NCBI GenBank assembly: GCA_006538405.1
Contig: BJKQ01000008.1
Span: 992,001 to 1,056,000, forward strand
Origin: Hansfordia pulvinata
Lineage: Eukaryota; Ascomycota; Sordariomycetes; Xylariales
DNA length: 64,000 nucleotides
Direction of reading: 5' to 3'
The notes beneath the pieces are model-generated. The model worked only from the letters and a program-made list of their open reading frames with translations. It was not told the DNA's origin and made no database searches. Made by a program: the position numbers and the translations under genes. This document shows positions 30,845 to 42,778 of the stretch, in pieces. The stretch's first letter is position 1. Every line of letters begins with the position of its first letter.

Positions 30845-32013
30845 ATGCCCGTCGACAGCCTCGTGCCCAATGACCCGCGGGTCGAGCACAGGTCCGTCGA
30901 GGCCGGTGGCAACACCTACCACTACATGCTGGCCCAGCCCGAGGGCACTCCCGTCGCAACCGTCTTCCTGTGCCACGGCTGGTAAGTCGATTCGAAGCGC
31001 GTGTGGCCGGAACCCCCCCCCGCCCCGCCCGCGTTCCAACACCCTCCCGCGACCGATTTGGAGCCTGGCTCCCTTTGCTGACCCGACGTCGACGACAACG
31101 ACGAAAAAAAAAACACAGGCCCGACCTGAGCATGGGGTGGCGGTACCAGGTGCCGTTCCTGCTGTCGCTGAAGCTGCGGGTGGTGGTGCCGGACATGCTG
31201 GGCTACGGGCGGACGTCGGCGCCCGAGGCCGAGTCCGAGTACCGGATGGCCAAGATGGCCGACGACATGGCGGCCCTGGTGCGCGAGGTCACCGGCGGCG
31301 AGCCCGTCATCCTCGGCGGCCACGACTGGGGCGGCTTCTTCGTCTGGCGCATGGTCAACTACCACCCGGGCCTCGTCCGCGCCGTCTTCAGCCTGTGCGT
31401 GCCCTACTTCCCGCCCGCCCGCGAGCCCATGTCGCTGGCCCGCTGGGTCGAGATCAACCCGCAGTTCGAGTACCAGAAGGCCAACGCCGACGGCCGCACG
31501 GAGCGCGCCGTCGGCGGCTCCCGCGCCCGCCTCGAGGGCTTTCTCCGGGGCATGTTCGGGGGCCGCACCCCCGAAGGCGACCCCGTCTTCTCCATCCAGC
31601 ACGGCGTCCACGAGGACCGCCTCGAGCGCATCGGCGACGCGCCCCTCATGGCCCCCGACCTGGTCGCCCACTACGCCGACGAGTACGAGCGCCACCGGCC
31701 CCTGCCCCTGCACGGCCCCTGCAACTGGTACCGCACGCTGGCCCTCAACGCCGACGACGAGGCCGCCGACCCGGACCGCTTCCACGGCTGGAAGGTGCCC
31801 ATGCCCGCCATGGTCGTCATGGCCTCCGAAGACGTCGCCCTGCCGCCCCGCCTGGCCGACGGCCAGGAGCAGCACTTCGCCGCCGGCCTCAAGAGCGAGG
31901 TCGTCGATGGCGCCAGCCACTGGGTCCAGACCCAGAAGCCCGAGGAGGTCAACGCCCTCATTGGCGAGTTCATCGGGAGCGTGTTGGGGGACGGGGGCAA
32001 GGCCTCGCTTTGA
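30845..32013 (+). CDS. Epoxide hydrolase, alpha/beta-hydrolase fold
   Basis: Opens epoxides to diols via an Asp-alkyl ester. Exons are 30845-30981 and 31119-32013, joined in phase 2 (GTAAGT donor, ACACAG acceptor), 343 residues. The oxyanion motif HGWP (44-47) is split by the intron. The nucleophile elbow is GGHDWGG with D115, the catalytic His lies in GASHWVQ (H313), and the acid is probably the Asp in MASEDVALPP. VPDMLGYGRTSAP is the characteristic loop after strand 4. No signal peptide is visible, so the enzyme is likely cytosolic or peroxisomal; the C-terminus KASL is only loosely like a PTS1. Such enzymes detoxify epoxides or act on lipid epoxides. Haloalkane dehalogenases have a similar fold and are a less likely alternative. 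Confidence 0.9.
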
Positions 32014-35000
32014 GCTGCCTTTGCGGAGAGGGGGCTTGTACTCGTTTAGTTGCAAGGGGGGCGGGGAGAGGAGGGGAGGGTCGCTGAGACAATGCGTACT
32101 TCATACCTACATGTACGGAGTACTACTGTACCGTAGCATCACGATCTTTCACCACCATCACCAACACCACCACATGGCAGGGAACACCATCACCACCAGA
32201 CAGTAGGGAAATGTCGAGTGACACGACGCCTGAAAGAAGAAGCACCTGGTGGCCGACGGATGGGTATAGGTGCCCCAAAGGGCCATAGCCCCAGATATAC
32301 TCGGGCACCCGGGAGACTGGTATGAGACTACAGGTACCTAACCGACTTGCGAGAATATGAAGCTTCAGAGGCTTGGCCTCTAGCATTGGTGGGACTAACA
32401 GGTGATAACCGAGTCCTGTGATCCCATCGTCCCCGTCCAGAATACTCGTAACTGCGTGCGTGCGTGCGTGCGTGTCTGTCAGGACATCTTGCCACTTGTG
32501 CTGCGGCGGACACCGGCCGGGTAAGATGGCCCAGTCGTTGAGGTCCTGTGTGAGCCGCCAGCCGGCTCCTGCTTCGTGTTGGACGGGGCTAGGTTACTAG
32601 TACGAGTATTAATAACAATCATGAGAGACAACAGGCGGGCCCCCCGGAGGAAGTGGGAGTAAGGTTGCCCTTCTCGTGTTCACGAGTACGTACTCGTAGC
32701 AGTGGGTGAGTGGGTTGACCCATGAAGTTTGGGGATTCCAGGGCGGGCTGCGACATGGCCCGTCCTGTCCTGTCCTGCGACCGACTCGTGCGGCTCGGCT
32801 CCAGCATCCGATGTGTGCTGGAGACTGGGAGACTGCCCGCGCCGAATGGGATACTTGGCACATCATTGCTGAAGGAGAGGCGACATCTATGCGAGATGCG
32901 ACCGGAACATCTGCATTCGAAATAAATATGCAGGTGTTTACCTGCCGTTGAACTGCTCCGTACATGACTTGCTTGACAAGCCCGCATCCCGCAGGTCTTG
33001 CGCACCCATCCCTTCTTCCATCCCCTTCCCTTCCCTTGTTACCGGACAAGAATGACTCTCAACGGCGAATGGACGAGGAAGTGCAGAACATGATGAATAT
33101 TAGCACGTATGGTATCAAAATGGGAGGGAGGTCGGGGCTGTCACAAGGGCGCCTGAGGTGGACTGGAAGATGCCGACTGGACAATGGCTGGCAGCGAACG
33201 GATACGTAGAAAGGTGCGTCCATACATCGCATCCAATTCATTCATCGTGGTGGCTGCTGGTCTCCTCTGCCGAGAGCGAAGCACCCGACGAGGCACCTAC
33301 TAACCGGTACCGGGTATCTACGAGTACCTAGGTACTCGGATGGTACGAGTACTCAGGTGCCACCACGTCGTCCAATAAGGTACCGACGCGGGTTCCCAGT
33401 ATGGGTGGGCGGTCATTTCTCGAGCTAGCCGGCTGTGGACTAGATCGGAGGGGGCTTAGAGGGCGGTGCAAGGCACGACACCTCCAGTCTGTCATCTCCT
33501 TTCCACACCTCATCATATTGGATCCGTACGAGTACCCAAGGTTGGCACGTTGGGCACTCCTTTTATTTTCCACGTATGTCTGCTGGTACTCGTACAAGAG
33601 AACACATCCGTGGATGGCGAGCGAGAACCCCTGGTCTGAATTTCTGCATTTTGTGCAAGACTTCCAGTTCTGTTCGTCACATCGTCATGTACGAATGGTA
33701 GATTGCGAGAATACCTTCCAAACGCCTCATTCCGTTATCCTGGTCTTTCATCCGCAATCATCAATTGTTGGAATCACCAGACTCTACCTACGTAGGTACG
33801 CGTATTATCAGCGCAGGCTGGCGTGGCTGGGTGGCTGGCAATCGTGGGTTTAGGGGCACCACTGCGACAACCTACCGACTGATGAACCACCAGTCGCGAT
33901 TGGGGTCGCGCACTGGTTCCCTCGTACCGGCGGGTTAGGCCCGCCTGGAACCGATATCTGGGATACGAGGATCCGTCCAGCACACTGCATTCCAGATGCT
34001 ATGGAAGGTACCTAGTGGCTGAGTAGGGAGGCGTTTAAGGTACTTGCTGGCGATGTGGAAGACACGGGCCCCTGACTTGTACCAGCCTCCGGCGCTGCTC
34101 GCTCTCAGATGAACCGTATCTACCTTAGGTACCTTGGTAGGTACGAGCACTCGTGGTCGGATTGGATCCAGGAGCTCCAACTGGATCTGGAATACGGGGC
34201 ACCCAGCCACAGCGGCCACGACAGCATCTCGCTGGCCTATCCAGCAAGTGCAGCCCTCGTCCTCGTCCCCAGGGCTGCTTTCATGTGCCTGTACTCCAGC
34301 CCCTGAGACATTACCCGCGCTTGCGCGAGCCATAGAAGTACCGTCTACCTGTCTGCACAGCCAGAGACATCACCAGGGCTACCTTTTACTGACCCCCTTG
34401 AAGGTGGAACTCACCTGCACCCATGCGAGTACGGGTGCCGCCGTGCATACCACCGTTCCGACACTCCAGTAGATCCCGCGCGCAACAGCCCTGGGCAGCC
34501 TGTGCCGTACCTGCCTGCAACTGCGCCTGCAACTGCGCCTGCTGCAACACCAACATCAGTGCCAACTCCACGGCATCACATACCTGCCTGCTGCCACCAT
34601 CAGCAGCACACAACCCGATTCACGACGACGCACGGCTTTCCTTGGCCGTCTCCATCTGTCCGCTACCAACTGCGGCGTCCCGATCGCGACTCTCTATCCT
34701 CCCGCCTGTCCGTCTCCGCCCCTCGCCCAGCTCTCCTTCGCCCCTGCGACTCTGGCACTTTTCGCCACCTTGCTTCAAGCTCCTGACGTCGCCTTTTGCA
34801 CCGCAACCCAGGCCTCAACATTTCCCGATTGTCACCTGTCACCTTCGGCGACACTCTGCACGAGAAACTCACCACCGCCAGGCCTCCCCGTAGACCGTAT
34901 TCGATCGTCTGCCAGTCACTCCTTTTCGGTCTTCGAGGCCTCTACTCTTCACCCACAGGCGCTTGTCAGGTCGCTTGCGTACCACTTATTAGCCCCTCTG

Positions 35001-35241
35001 AGCCACTCTGCAGCCCGCAGTCTGACTGTCTTTGTTACACCCCTCGTTCCCGTCGGACCCATCTGCGCCTCACCGTGCCGCGTCTTCCACGGGCCAACTC
35101 CGCTACTGATCAACGTTGCGCAACCCCCGATGCTGTCTTCCGGCCGCTGCCCCGGAACACCGCTTGCGTCTTGATTTCTACGGCCGAGCTGCCTCCATGC
35201 CTGGCAAATTGTCTTCTTGATCATCTGCTCTTCTCGCCAGA
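32014..35241. other. Long intergenic region before DRS2, no gene seen
   Basis: About 3.2 kb. Holds many GTAC-type palindromes, including a perfect 18-bp one at 33321-33338 and a 14-bp one at 33785-33798, plus copies near 34120-34150. A GTGC tetranucleotide repeat lies at about 32457-32471. From about 34500 the DNA becomes C-rich with many short open frames, as expected for a long 5' leader of DRS2. Confidence 0.55.
33321..33338. repeat. 18-bp perfect palindrome CGAGTACCTAGGTACTCG
   Basis: Reads identically on both strands and combines the two recurrent units of the window, CGAGTAC and CCTAGG/GTACC. A second GTACGAGTACTC element follows at 33343-33354. Confidence 0.85.
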
Positions 35242-38200
35242 ATGGCCGGCAGAGCGCCTCCTGGAGGCTCCTCCAGTCATCAGAATGACCTGCTTCTCGA
35301 TCTCGACGACCAGCCATCTTACGGTGGCCAGCCTCCGCCCGTTTCCGACGAGCAGCTTGCGCGCTCCGGCAACTATGACGCCGATTCCCCTTCGCGCCCC
35401 TCAATCTCTTACGACGATTTCATAGGCGGCTCCCAGACAACTCACCCTCCGCCAAGAACCCGCCCCGGGGCTGGCCGGTCCAAGACCTCCCTACATGTCC
35501 GACGCCGATAGGCAGTACAGCCAGACCTCCGACCTACATAATTACCAGAGGTATAATGACGATTTCGAAGACGACTACCCCGACGATGGCCAGTCTTACT
35601 ACCAGCACGGCGGCAATTCGTTCCATCCCGACTCCTCGGATCAGATGGCCAGAGACAATGCGCGAAGTCGCAACTCCGTTTTGGGTCTTGGTGGGGGGTT
35701 CATGGGCCGAGCCAAAAAAATGCTGGGAATGGGTCAGAAGGGTTACTCGGAGATGGACCTTCCCCTGACGGAACCAGGCCAGCAACGCTCAGATGGAACC
35801 ACGGCGGGCAACAAGCTCAAGGAGTCCAAACCTTTTGACCTCAAGAACTTCAAATTCGGTTTCGGTGGAGGCAAGGTCGACCCGGCCACTCTGGGTCCCC
35901 GCATTATTCATCTTAACAATCCTCCCGCCAACGCAGCCAACAAGTACGTCGACAACCACGTCTCGACCGCCAAGTACAACGTCATCACTTTTCTGCCCAA
36001 ATTCTTGTTTGAGCAGTTCTCCAAGTTCGCCAACGTCTTCTTCTTGTTCACGGCCGTTCTGCAGCAGATTCCCGGCCTGTCTCCCACGAACAAGTACACC
36101 ACCATCGGGCCTCTCGTGGTGGTTCTCTTGGTGTCAGCAGGAAAGGAAATGGTGGAGGACTACAGGCGAAAACAGGCCGACAGGGCTCTCAACAACTCGA
36201 AAGCTAGGATCTTGCGAGGCACGACGTTTGAGGAGACAAAGTGGATCAATGTCAGCGTCGGCGACGTTGTCCGTGTCGAGTCCGAGGAACCTTTCCCGGC
36301 CGATATCGTCATCCTGGCCAGCTCCGAACCCGAAGGTCTTTGCTACATTGAAACGGCCAATCTCGACGGCGAAACGAATCTCAAGATCAAGCAAGCCCTG
36401 CCTGAGACCGCAAATCTCGTCAGCCCTTCCGAGCTGAGTCGGCTGGGTGGCAGGATCGAATCCGAACAGCCGAACAGCAACCTCTACACGTACGAAGCCA
36501 CATTGACCATGCAGACTGGTGGCGGAGAAAAGGCATTGCCGCTCAATCCGGAGCAGCTCTTGCTGCGTGGTGCCACCCTGCGGAACACGCCTTGGGTTCA
36601 CGGTATTGTGGTATTCACCGGCCATGAAACGAAGTTGATGCGCAACGCCACGGCTACGCCGATCAAGCGCACTCGCGTTGAGAGGCAACTCAACTTCCTT
36701 GTCTTGGCTCTGGTTGGCATTCTTCTGGTTCTCAGTGTCATCTGTACCATTGGTGATTTGGCCTGGCGGGCGTCTCGCTTGGACACGATTCCCTATCTGG
36801 AGATTGAGGGTCTGAGTTCGGCAGGCGTGGTTGTCCAGACCATCTTCAAGGACTTGGTCACGTATTGGGTTTTGTTCTCCTCTCTGGTTCCCATCTCCCT
36901 CTTCGTCACCGTGGAAATGGTCAAATACTGGCACGCCATCCTCATCAACGACGATCTCGACATCTACTACGACAAGACGGACACCCCCGCCAATTGCAGA
37001 ACCTCAAGTTTGGTGGAGGAGCTAGGCATGGTGGGATACGTCTTTTCCGACAAGACGGGTACCCTGACTTGCAACATGATGGAGTTCCGGCAGTGTACTA
37101 TTGCCGGGATTCAGTACGCCGACAATGTGCCCGAGGATCGCAGAGCCACTACTCAGGACGGCGTCGAGGTTGGCATCCACGACTTCAAGAGGCTTCAGCA
37201 AAACCTTCAGAACCACGAGAGTTCTGCGGCCATCGACCATTTCATGGCTCTGCTGGCCACGTGCCACACTGTCATTCCCGAGCGTGACGACAAGACCGGC
37301 AAGATCAAGTACCAGGCTGCTTCTCCTGACGAAGGCGCGCTGGTCCAAGGCGCCGTTGACAATGGCTACGTCTTCACGGCTCGCAAACCTCGCGCGGTCA
37401 TCATCGAGGTCGAAGGCCAACAGTACGAGTATGAGTTGCTGGCCGTGTGTGAGTTCAACTCGACGAGAAAGCGCATGTCGACAATCTACCGCTGCCCTGA
37501 TGGCAAGGTCCGCGTTTACTGCAAGGGTGCTGATACCGTCATTCTCGAGAGACTCAACGATGACAACCCTCACGTCGAGAACACCCTGCTGCATCTTGAA
37601 GAGTACGCTTCCGAAGGCCTGCGGACGCTCTGCTTGGCGATGCGCGAGATTCCCGAGCAGGAGTTCCAGGAATGGTACGCCATCTTCGACAAGGCGCAGA
37701 CCACTCTGGGCGGCAATCGTGCCGACGAGCTAGACAAAGCTGCAGAGCTCATCGAGCATGACTTTTACCTACTGGGTGCGACGGCCATTGAGGATCGCCT
37801 CCAGGATGGCGTGCCCGAGACCATTCACACCCTCCAGCAAGCCAACATCAAGGTCTGGGTCCTGACTGGTGATCGACAAGAGACTGCCATCAACATCGGT
37901 ATGAGCTCCAAGCTTCTTTCCGAGGACATGATGCTTCTCATTGTCAACGAGGAGGACGCCCAAAGCACGCGCGATAATCTCCAGAAGAAGCTTGATGCCA
38001 TTCGGAACAATGCCGAAGGATCGATCGAGATGGACACGCTTGCTCTCGTCATTGATGGCAAGTCGCTGACCTATGCACTGGAGAAGGATATGGAGAAGCT
38101 TTTCTTCGACCTTGCTGTCATGTGCAAGGCCGTGATCTGCTGCCGTGTCTCACCCCTTCAGAAAGCGCTGGTGGTCAAGATGGTCAAGAAGTTCTCACCC

Positions 38201-39403
38201 GAGGTTCTCCTCGCCATTGGCGACGGAGCCAACGACGTGTCAATGATTCAAGCCGCCCACATCGGTGTTGGTATCTCCGGTCTCGAAGGTCTCCAAGCCG
38301 CCAGGTCTGCCGATATCTCCATCGCGCAATTCCGGTTCCTTCGCAAGCTCACCCTGGTGCATGGTGCCTGGAGTTACCAGCGCATCAGCAAGACGATTCT
38401 CTTCTCATTCTACAAGAACATTACGCTGTATATGACGCAGTTCTGGGTAAGTTCCCATTTCCCTCCCAACCTAGAGAAGGGACTGGTTTTACTAACATAT
38501 CACAGTACACATTCCAAAATGTGTTCTCTGGTGCAATCATTTACGAGTCGTGGACGTTGTCCTTCTACAACGTATTTTTCACAGTTCTTCCCCCTTGGCC
38601 ATCGGTATCTGCGACCAGTTCATCTCGGCGCGACTGCTTGATCGATACCCTCAACTCTACACCCTGGGACAGCAAAACCAGTTCTTCCGGATGCGCTCGT
38701 TCTGGGCTTGGATTGCCAATGCCCTTTACCACTCCCTGCTTCTGTACATCTTTGGAGAGCTGGTATTCTACGGCGACCTCAAGCTGACAGATGGTACGAT
38801 CGCCGGGCATTGGTTCTGGGGATCCGCCGTGTACGCGGCGACCCTCGCCACCGTCCTGGGTAAGGCTGCCCTGGTCACCTCAAACTGGACCAAGTATCAT
38901 GTGATGGCCATCCCCGGCAGTATGGCCATCTTTTACGTCTTCATTGCAGCATATGGCTCGGTTGCACCCAAGGTCAACGTCTCGATGGAATACTGGGGCC
39001 TGGTCCCTAAGCTCTTCACGAATCCCGTCTTCTGGCTGCAGACATTTGCCTTGCCCATTCTTTGCCTTTCACGAGATTTTGCGTGGAAATTTGCCAAGCG
39101 CATGTACTTCCCCCAAACCTACCACTACATTCAGGAGATCCAGAAGTACAACATCCAGGATTACCGGCCAAGGTATGTGACCCCGAAATCACTGCGACTG
39201 AGGCAGCTGCTGACCCCTGACTCAGAATGGAGCAATTCCAGAAGGCCATTCGGAAGGTCCGCCAGGTGCAGCGCATGAGGAAGCAGCGCGGCTATGCCTT
39301 TTCGCAGGCCGACGAAAGCCAGACCCGCGTCATCAACGCGTACGACACGACGACAAAGAGAGGAATGTACGGAGAGATGCCGGCGTCGGGTCCTGCAAGA
39401 TAA
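35242..39403 (+). CDS. DRS2: Phospholipid flippase, P4-type ATPase Drs2, with two apparent single-base frameshifts
   Basis: Trans-Golgi aminophospholipid flippase. Exons are 35242-38446, 38506-39172 and 39226-39403. The N-terminus (MAGRAPPGG, then LLLDLDD and SISYDDFIGG) is in frame with the ATG at 35242, but at about 35482 the frame must shift by +1 to reach PPYMSDADRQYSQ and the rest. A second shift is needed at a C-run, 38590-38594, where FFTVLPP should continue with LAIGICDQF. With both corrected the sum is exactly 1350 codons (1349 residues), the normal Drs2 length. Core motifs are intact: ANLDGETNLK (near 375), VFSDKTGTLT (catalytic Asp near 603), KYQAASPDEGALV, VWVLTGDRQETA and IGDGANDVSMIQ (near 990). 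If read strictly, translation could begin at the ATG 35495 (MSDADRQ) and the C-terminal membrane domain would be lost. Sequence error is the simplest reading. Confidence 0.93.
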
Positions 39404-42400
39404 TGACTGATCGATTGACGAAGCGGACCAAGCCTGCGCAGTAGATCTGCTACTCCAGTACCCTGCTGCCTGAGCTGGAGAGAACGCAGCGCTGTTTATT
39501 TGTATTTATGTATTGAATCGGGCGGGCACTCTGCTTTTCTGTGACAAAAGCCCTTACGCGGAGCGCATGCATATTTTGTGCCCGGATCTTCAGGCATATT
39601 ACGCTGCCCTGGAGGCGAGTCGAGCTCACCGTCTCTTCCCGGAGCATTGGTATCTGCTGCGAGATCAGTCCTTGAGCATCGAGACTGGAGTGGACCACGA
39701 CGGGGATACGGAGAGCGCGTGGTGGTCCTCAGGTGCCTGGCTGGAGAACTGGCCTACTTTCGTGTATGATATCCTTTGAACCAAAAGAGCCAAGAGCGAT
39801 GAAATTGTGTATAATTGTCGACGATATCAAGAATGACAGGCCTGGCTTAGTCCATATGTCAGGTCTGCGACCGAAATAGCCGGCCGTGTCGGATTATGAC
39901 TGGTGCGCGAGCCGCGACGTGGGTGAAGTGTGGTTGTGCCGGATGAGGATGAGCTGGGAGAATGTATGTGGCGCCGGCACTTGTTGAGTCGCTGAAATAC
40001 CGCCCTCGAAGCGACCAATTGACAGCGAGAACAAGCATGGGCAGGTTGGTGTCTGGTGGTGATGCTCTCAATGGGCTCGCCAATAAGAGGCTGGCCATTG
40101 CGTCCGTCACCCTCTTTTGTTTCGATGAGTGATATCCATGGATCACCGAGGAATTACCTGTGGAAAGCTAATCGCCGTTTCCCGGAGGCGGCGGAATTAT
40201 CTGAGCCCTTTTTCATCTGCGGCGCGCACACCCGCCTCCGCCCCCACACACAGAGACAGGAAAAGGGAGACTTGGTGGCTGGGGAAATGCAATCCCCCCC
40301 CCCCCCCTCCAAACGTGCACTTCCCCACCTCTCCTTTTACTGTCTGGCCTCTTTTGGGGGGTCAGTTATATCACAAATCCCGCTCGTGACGGACAAAGGC
40401 AGTGTCGTCTGGGCGAAAGCCCAGAGGAGGGCAGGGGAAAAGGGTGTATGTCCCGTCTTCTCGGACGTGAGTGTTTGTTTTTTGTGTACACGCGAGTCGT
40501 CCACTCTGCGGCAGGGTGTCTGGCAACTTTGTTGTTCAGATGCGCCGTCTCCAGGGGGCAGGCAGCTAGCAGACTCGAACGGCTGACAACGCGGGGAGGG
40601 TCCGCGAGACGCGGGACGACCGAGGGCCATCGGCAGACAGTGGCTGGTAATGTGAGTGGGTGGCTTGCGCATCAGCGGGATGGGCGAGACGGGCGGCGGC
40701 GGTGGTGGTAGTGGTGGTGGTAGTGGTGGTGGTAGTGGTGGTGGTAGTGGTGGTGGTGGTGGTTCGGCTCGGCTCGAGGGCCCATCCCCAAACGAGTATG
40801 CCGCTTGAACTCGCACCCTCGCCGCGAGATCCTCATCAGTACTCGTACATCTCCGTGGGGAGAGAAGCACACTCGTAAGAGCTTGAGCTGCGGTTGTCGG
40901 GAGGGGCCACCCCCGTGACTGAGGTGCGAGATCATCTGTATTCGAAGTTGGACACAAAAGATTCACATGCAATCGGGGTTTTCGAATTGGAGCAAGAGAT
41001 CCATCCATTGGGCTTCATTCAGCTGCTGACAATCACGTATGGTTGGCAAGTCATGTACTATGGCACCTCAGGTTACGTGTAGGTACATGTAGATAGGCAC
41101 GAGATCCGAGGTACCCGAAGTGTTTGGGGTGCCTTCCATGCACTGATGACTGCCCGGCTGCTCGCAGGCTACGAGTGCCTCTGGTCTCGTTACCCGGGAT
41201 CCTGTTCAAGGCCGAAGGCTGGCCGACGCTCTCTGGAAGAACGACGGCGAGCCCGGAGAAGACTCGAATGGACCTCGGGATTCCCAATCGGGAACTAATA
41301 CGAGCGGTACTCGTAGAAGCTGGGTTTCGGAGACCGGGGTTTCGCTGGCTTTCATGTGCTCGCACGCGCAGAGTTCGCGAGCGCGCACGTGCGTGCGCTG
41401 CTTGCGTGCGCTGGTGAAAAAGCAATCGGGTGGGTCGGCTGGCCGACTGACTGACTGACTGCTTGTAGAACTCCGATGGCTTGTTATTAAGGTAGGAATG
41501 ACTTGACAGAAGAAGTGGGAGTTCGGCATCGGGAGCGCATGGGCATCGCCGAAAGCCGGCGGTGATGCGTGATGGGTGATGCGGGAGACTCCGGACGACA
41601 GTCCAGTCACAGAGTCACTGTAGGGGGGCCTACGGAGCAGGTACGTATTCCGAATGGACACATGTAGGGGTAGGTAGGTACTTGGCAGAAACGTCCATGG
41701 ACGCCGCCTCTTGGCCGGGAATTCTGACACTGGGCGTGGATTTCAGGCCCCGGAGGCCATCTCGCTACAATTCCGGAGTATCTTGTCAGCCGCCTGATGA
41801 GAGATCCATTGCGCTTCAGGGGACGCGATTGGAAGTATGTACCCAAGGCAGGTACCTAATAGATCCAGTCAGCCCGTTGATAAAGTCGGGATACATGAAC
41901 GTTCTGAAGTTGGTGGGCTACCTAGTCGCAGCCTCGCTCCCTGCCGCTGGACTGTAGCGCTACCTTTTCTCCCTTCTTGCCGTATTGCAAAGCCTAAAAG
42001 GCTGGGCTCAGTCCGGTGGGGCTGCCCTTTTTTCGCCTCTTCATGATGCGCCCTCACGGCCTTTCATACCATGCCCCTCGCCTTTCGGATGGAGGTGTCT
42101 TGCGGGCTCTTGGAAGACGCGGGAGAGATAGAGGCTGCATTGGTAGCTACATGTACCAGTACGATACATATGCTTGTCACCTTTCGCCTCCAGCTGCATG
42201 GACGAGTGGCATACGAGTTCTCGTACCCAACTTCAATTGACATTCGTCCTCTATGTCATTGGTCGCGCACCCAGGCCGATCTATTTTCTGGGTGGATGAA
42301 TCAATGGAAGGTATTGGCCAGTAACAATGGAGACCGGTTGATGGAAGATTATGTACTTCAATTGCGAGTACCTCAGTACTCGTACCCGTGCTGACATCGG

Positions 42401-42778
42401 ATGGGAAAATGGCCGCTGGTACCGGCAGACCCGACGGACTTCCCATGTGGGAACGAAGAGGTGACGAGCAAGGCGCCAGCCTGGCCGATCCCTGCCCGGG
42501 CTACTCGTACACCTGCCGCGCCGCATGCCCATTCCCACAATTCGGCAGGACCCATTCGATACCTCAACCCTGCGCCGGCGAGCACGGCACCCGAGGTACC
42601 CTCTGGCCTCCCGCCTGCGCGCGCGCGCGCCTCGCCACGCCGCTCCTAAAACCAGCTCCAGCTTTTTTTTTCTCTCTCGACTCTTATTTCCCTCTCGCTC
42701 GTGCTCTCGTCTCCGACCCGACATCTGCCACCCCCCTATTTGCCCATCTCTCGACGACTCGGTCGTTGAAGCTTCGCG
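39404..42778. other. Long intergenic region between DRS2 and the NADH dehydrogenase gene
   Basis: About 3.4 kb with no recognisable gene. It holds a 14-base C run (40294-40307), a GGT/AGT minisatellite (40701-40763), and GTAC-type motifs near 41075-41115, 41665-41680, 41835-41860 and 42360-42390. CT-rich DNA from about 42660 is probably the 5' UTR and promoter of the next gene. Confidence 0.55.
40701..40763. repeat. 12-bp minisatellite GGTGGTGGTAGT
   Basis: About five near-perfect copies of a GGT-GGT-GGT-AGT unit, ending in pure GGT repeats. Intergenic. Confidence 0.85.

Noticed and set aside
30922..32055. 377-codon minus-strand frame opposite the epoxide hydrolase
   Set aside because: Crosses the intron of the real gene and consists of low-complexity Gly/Val/Asp sequence.
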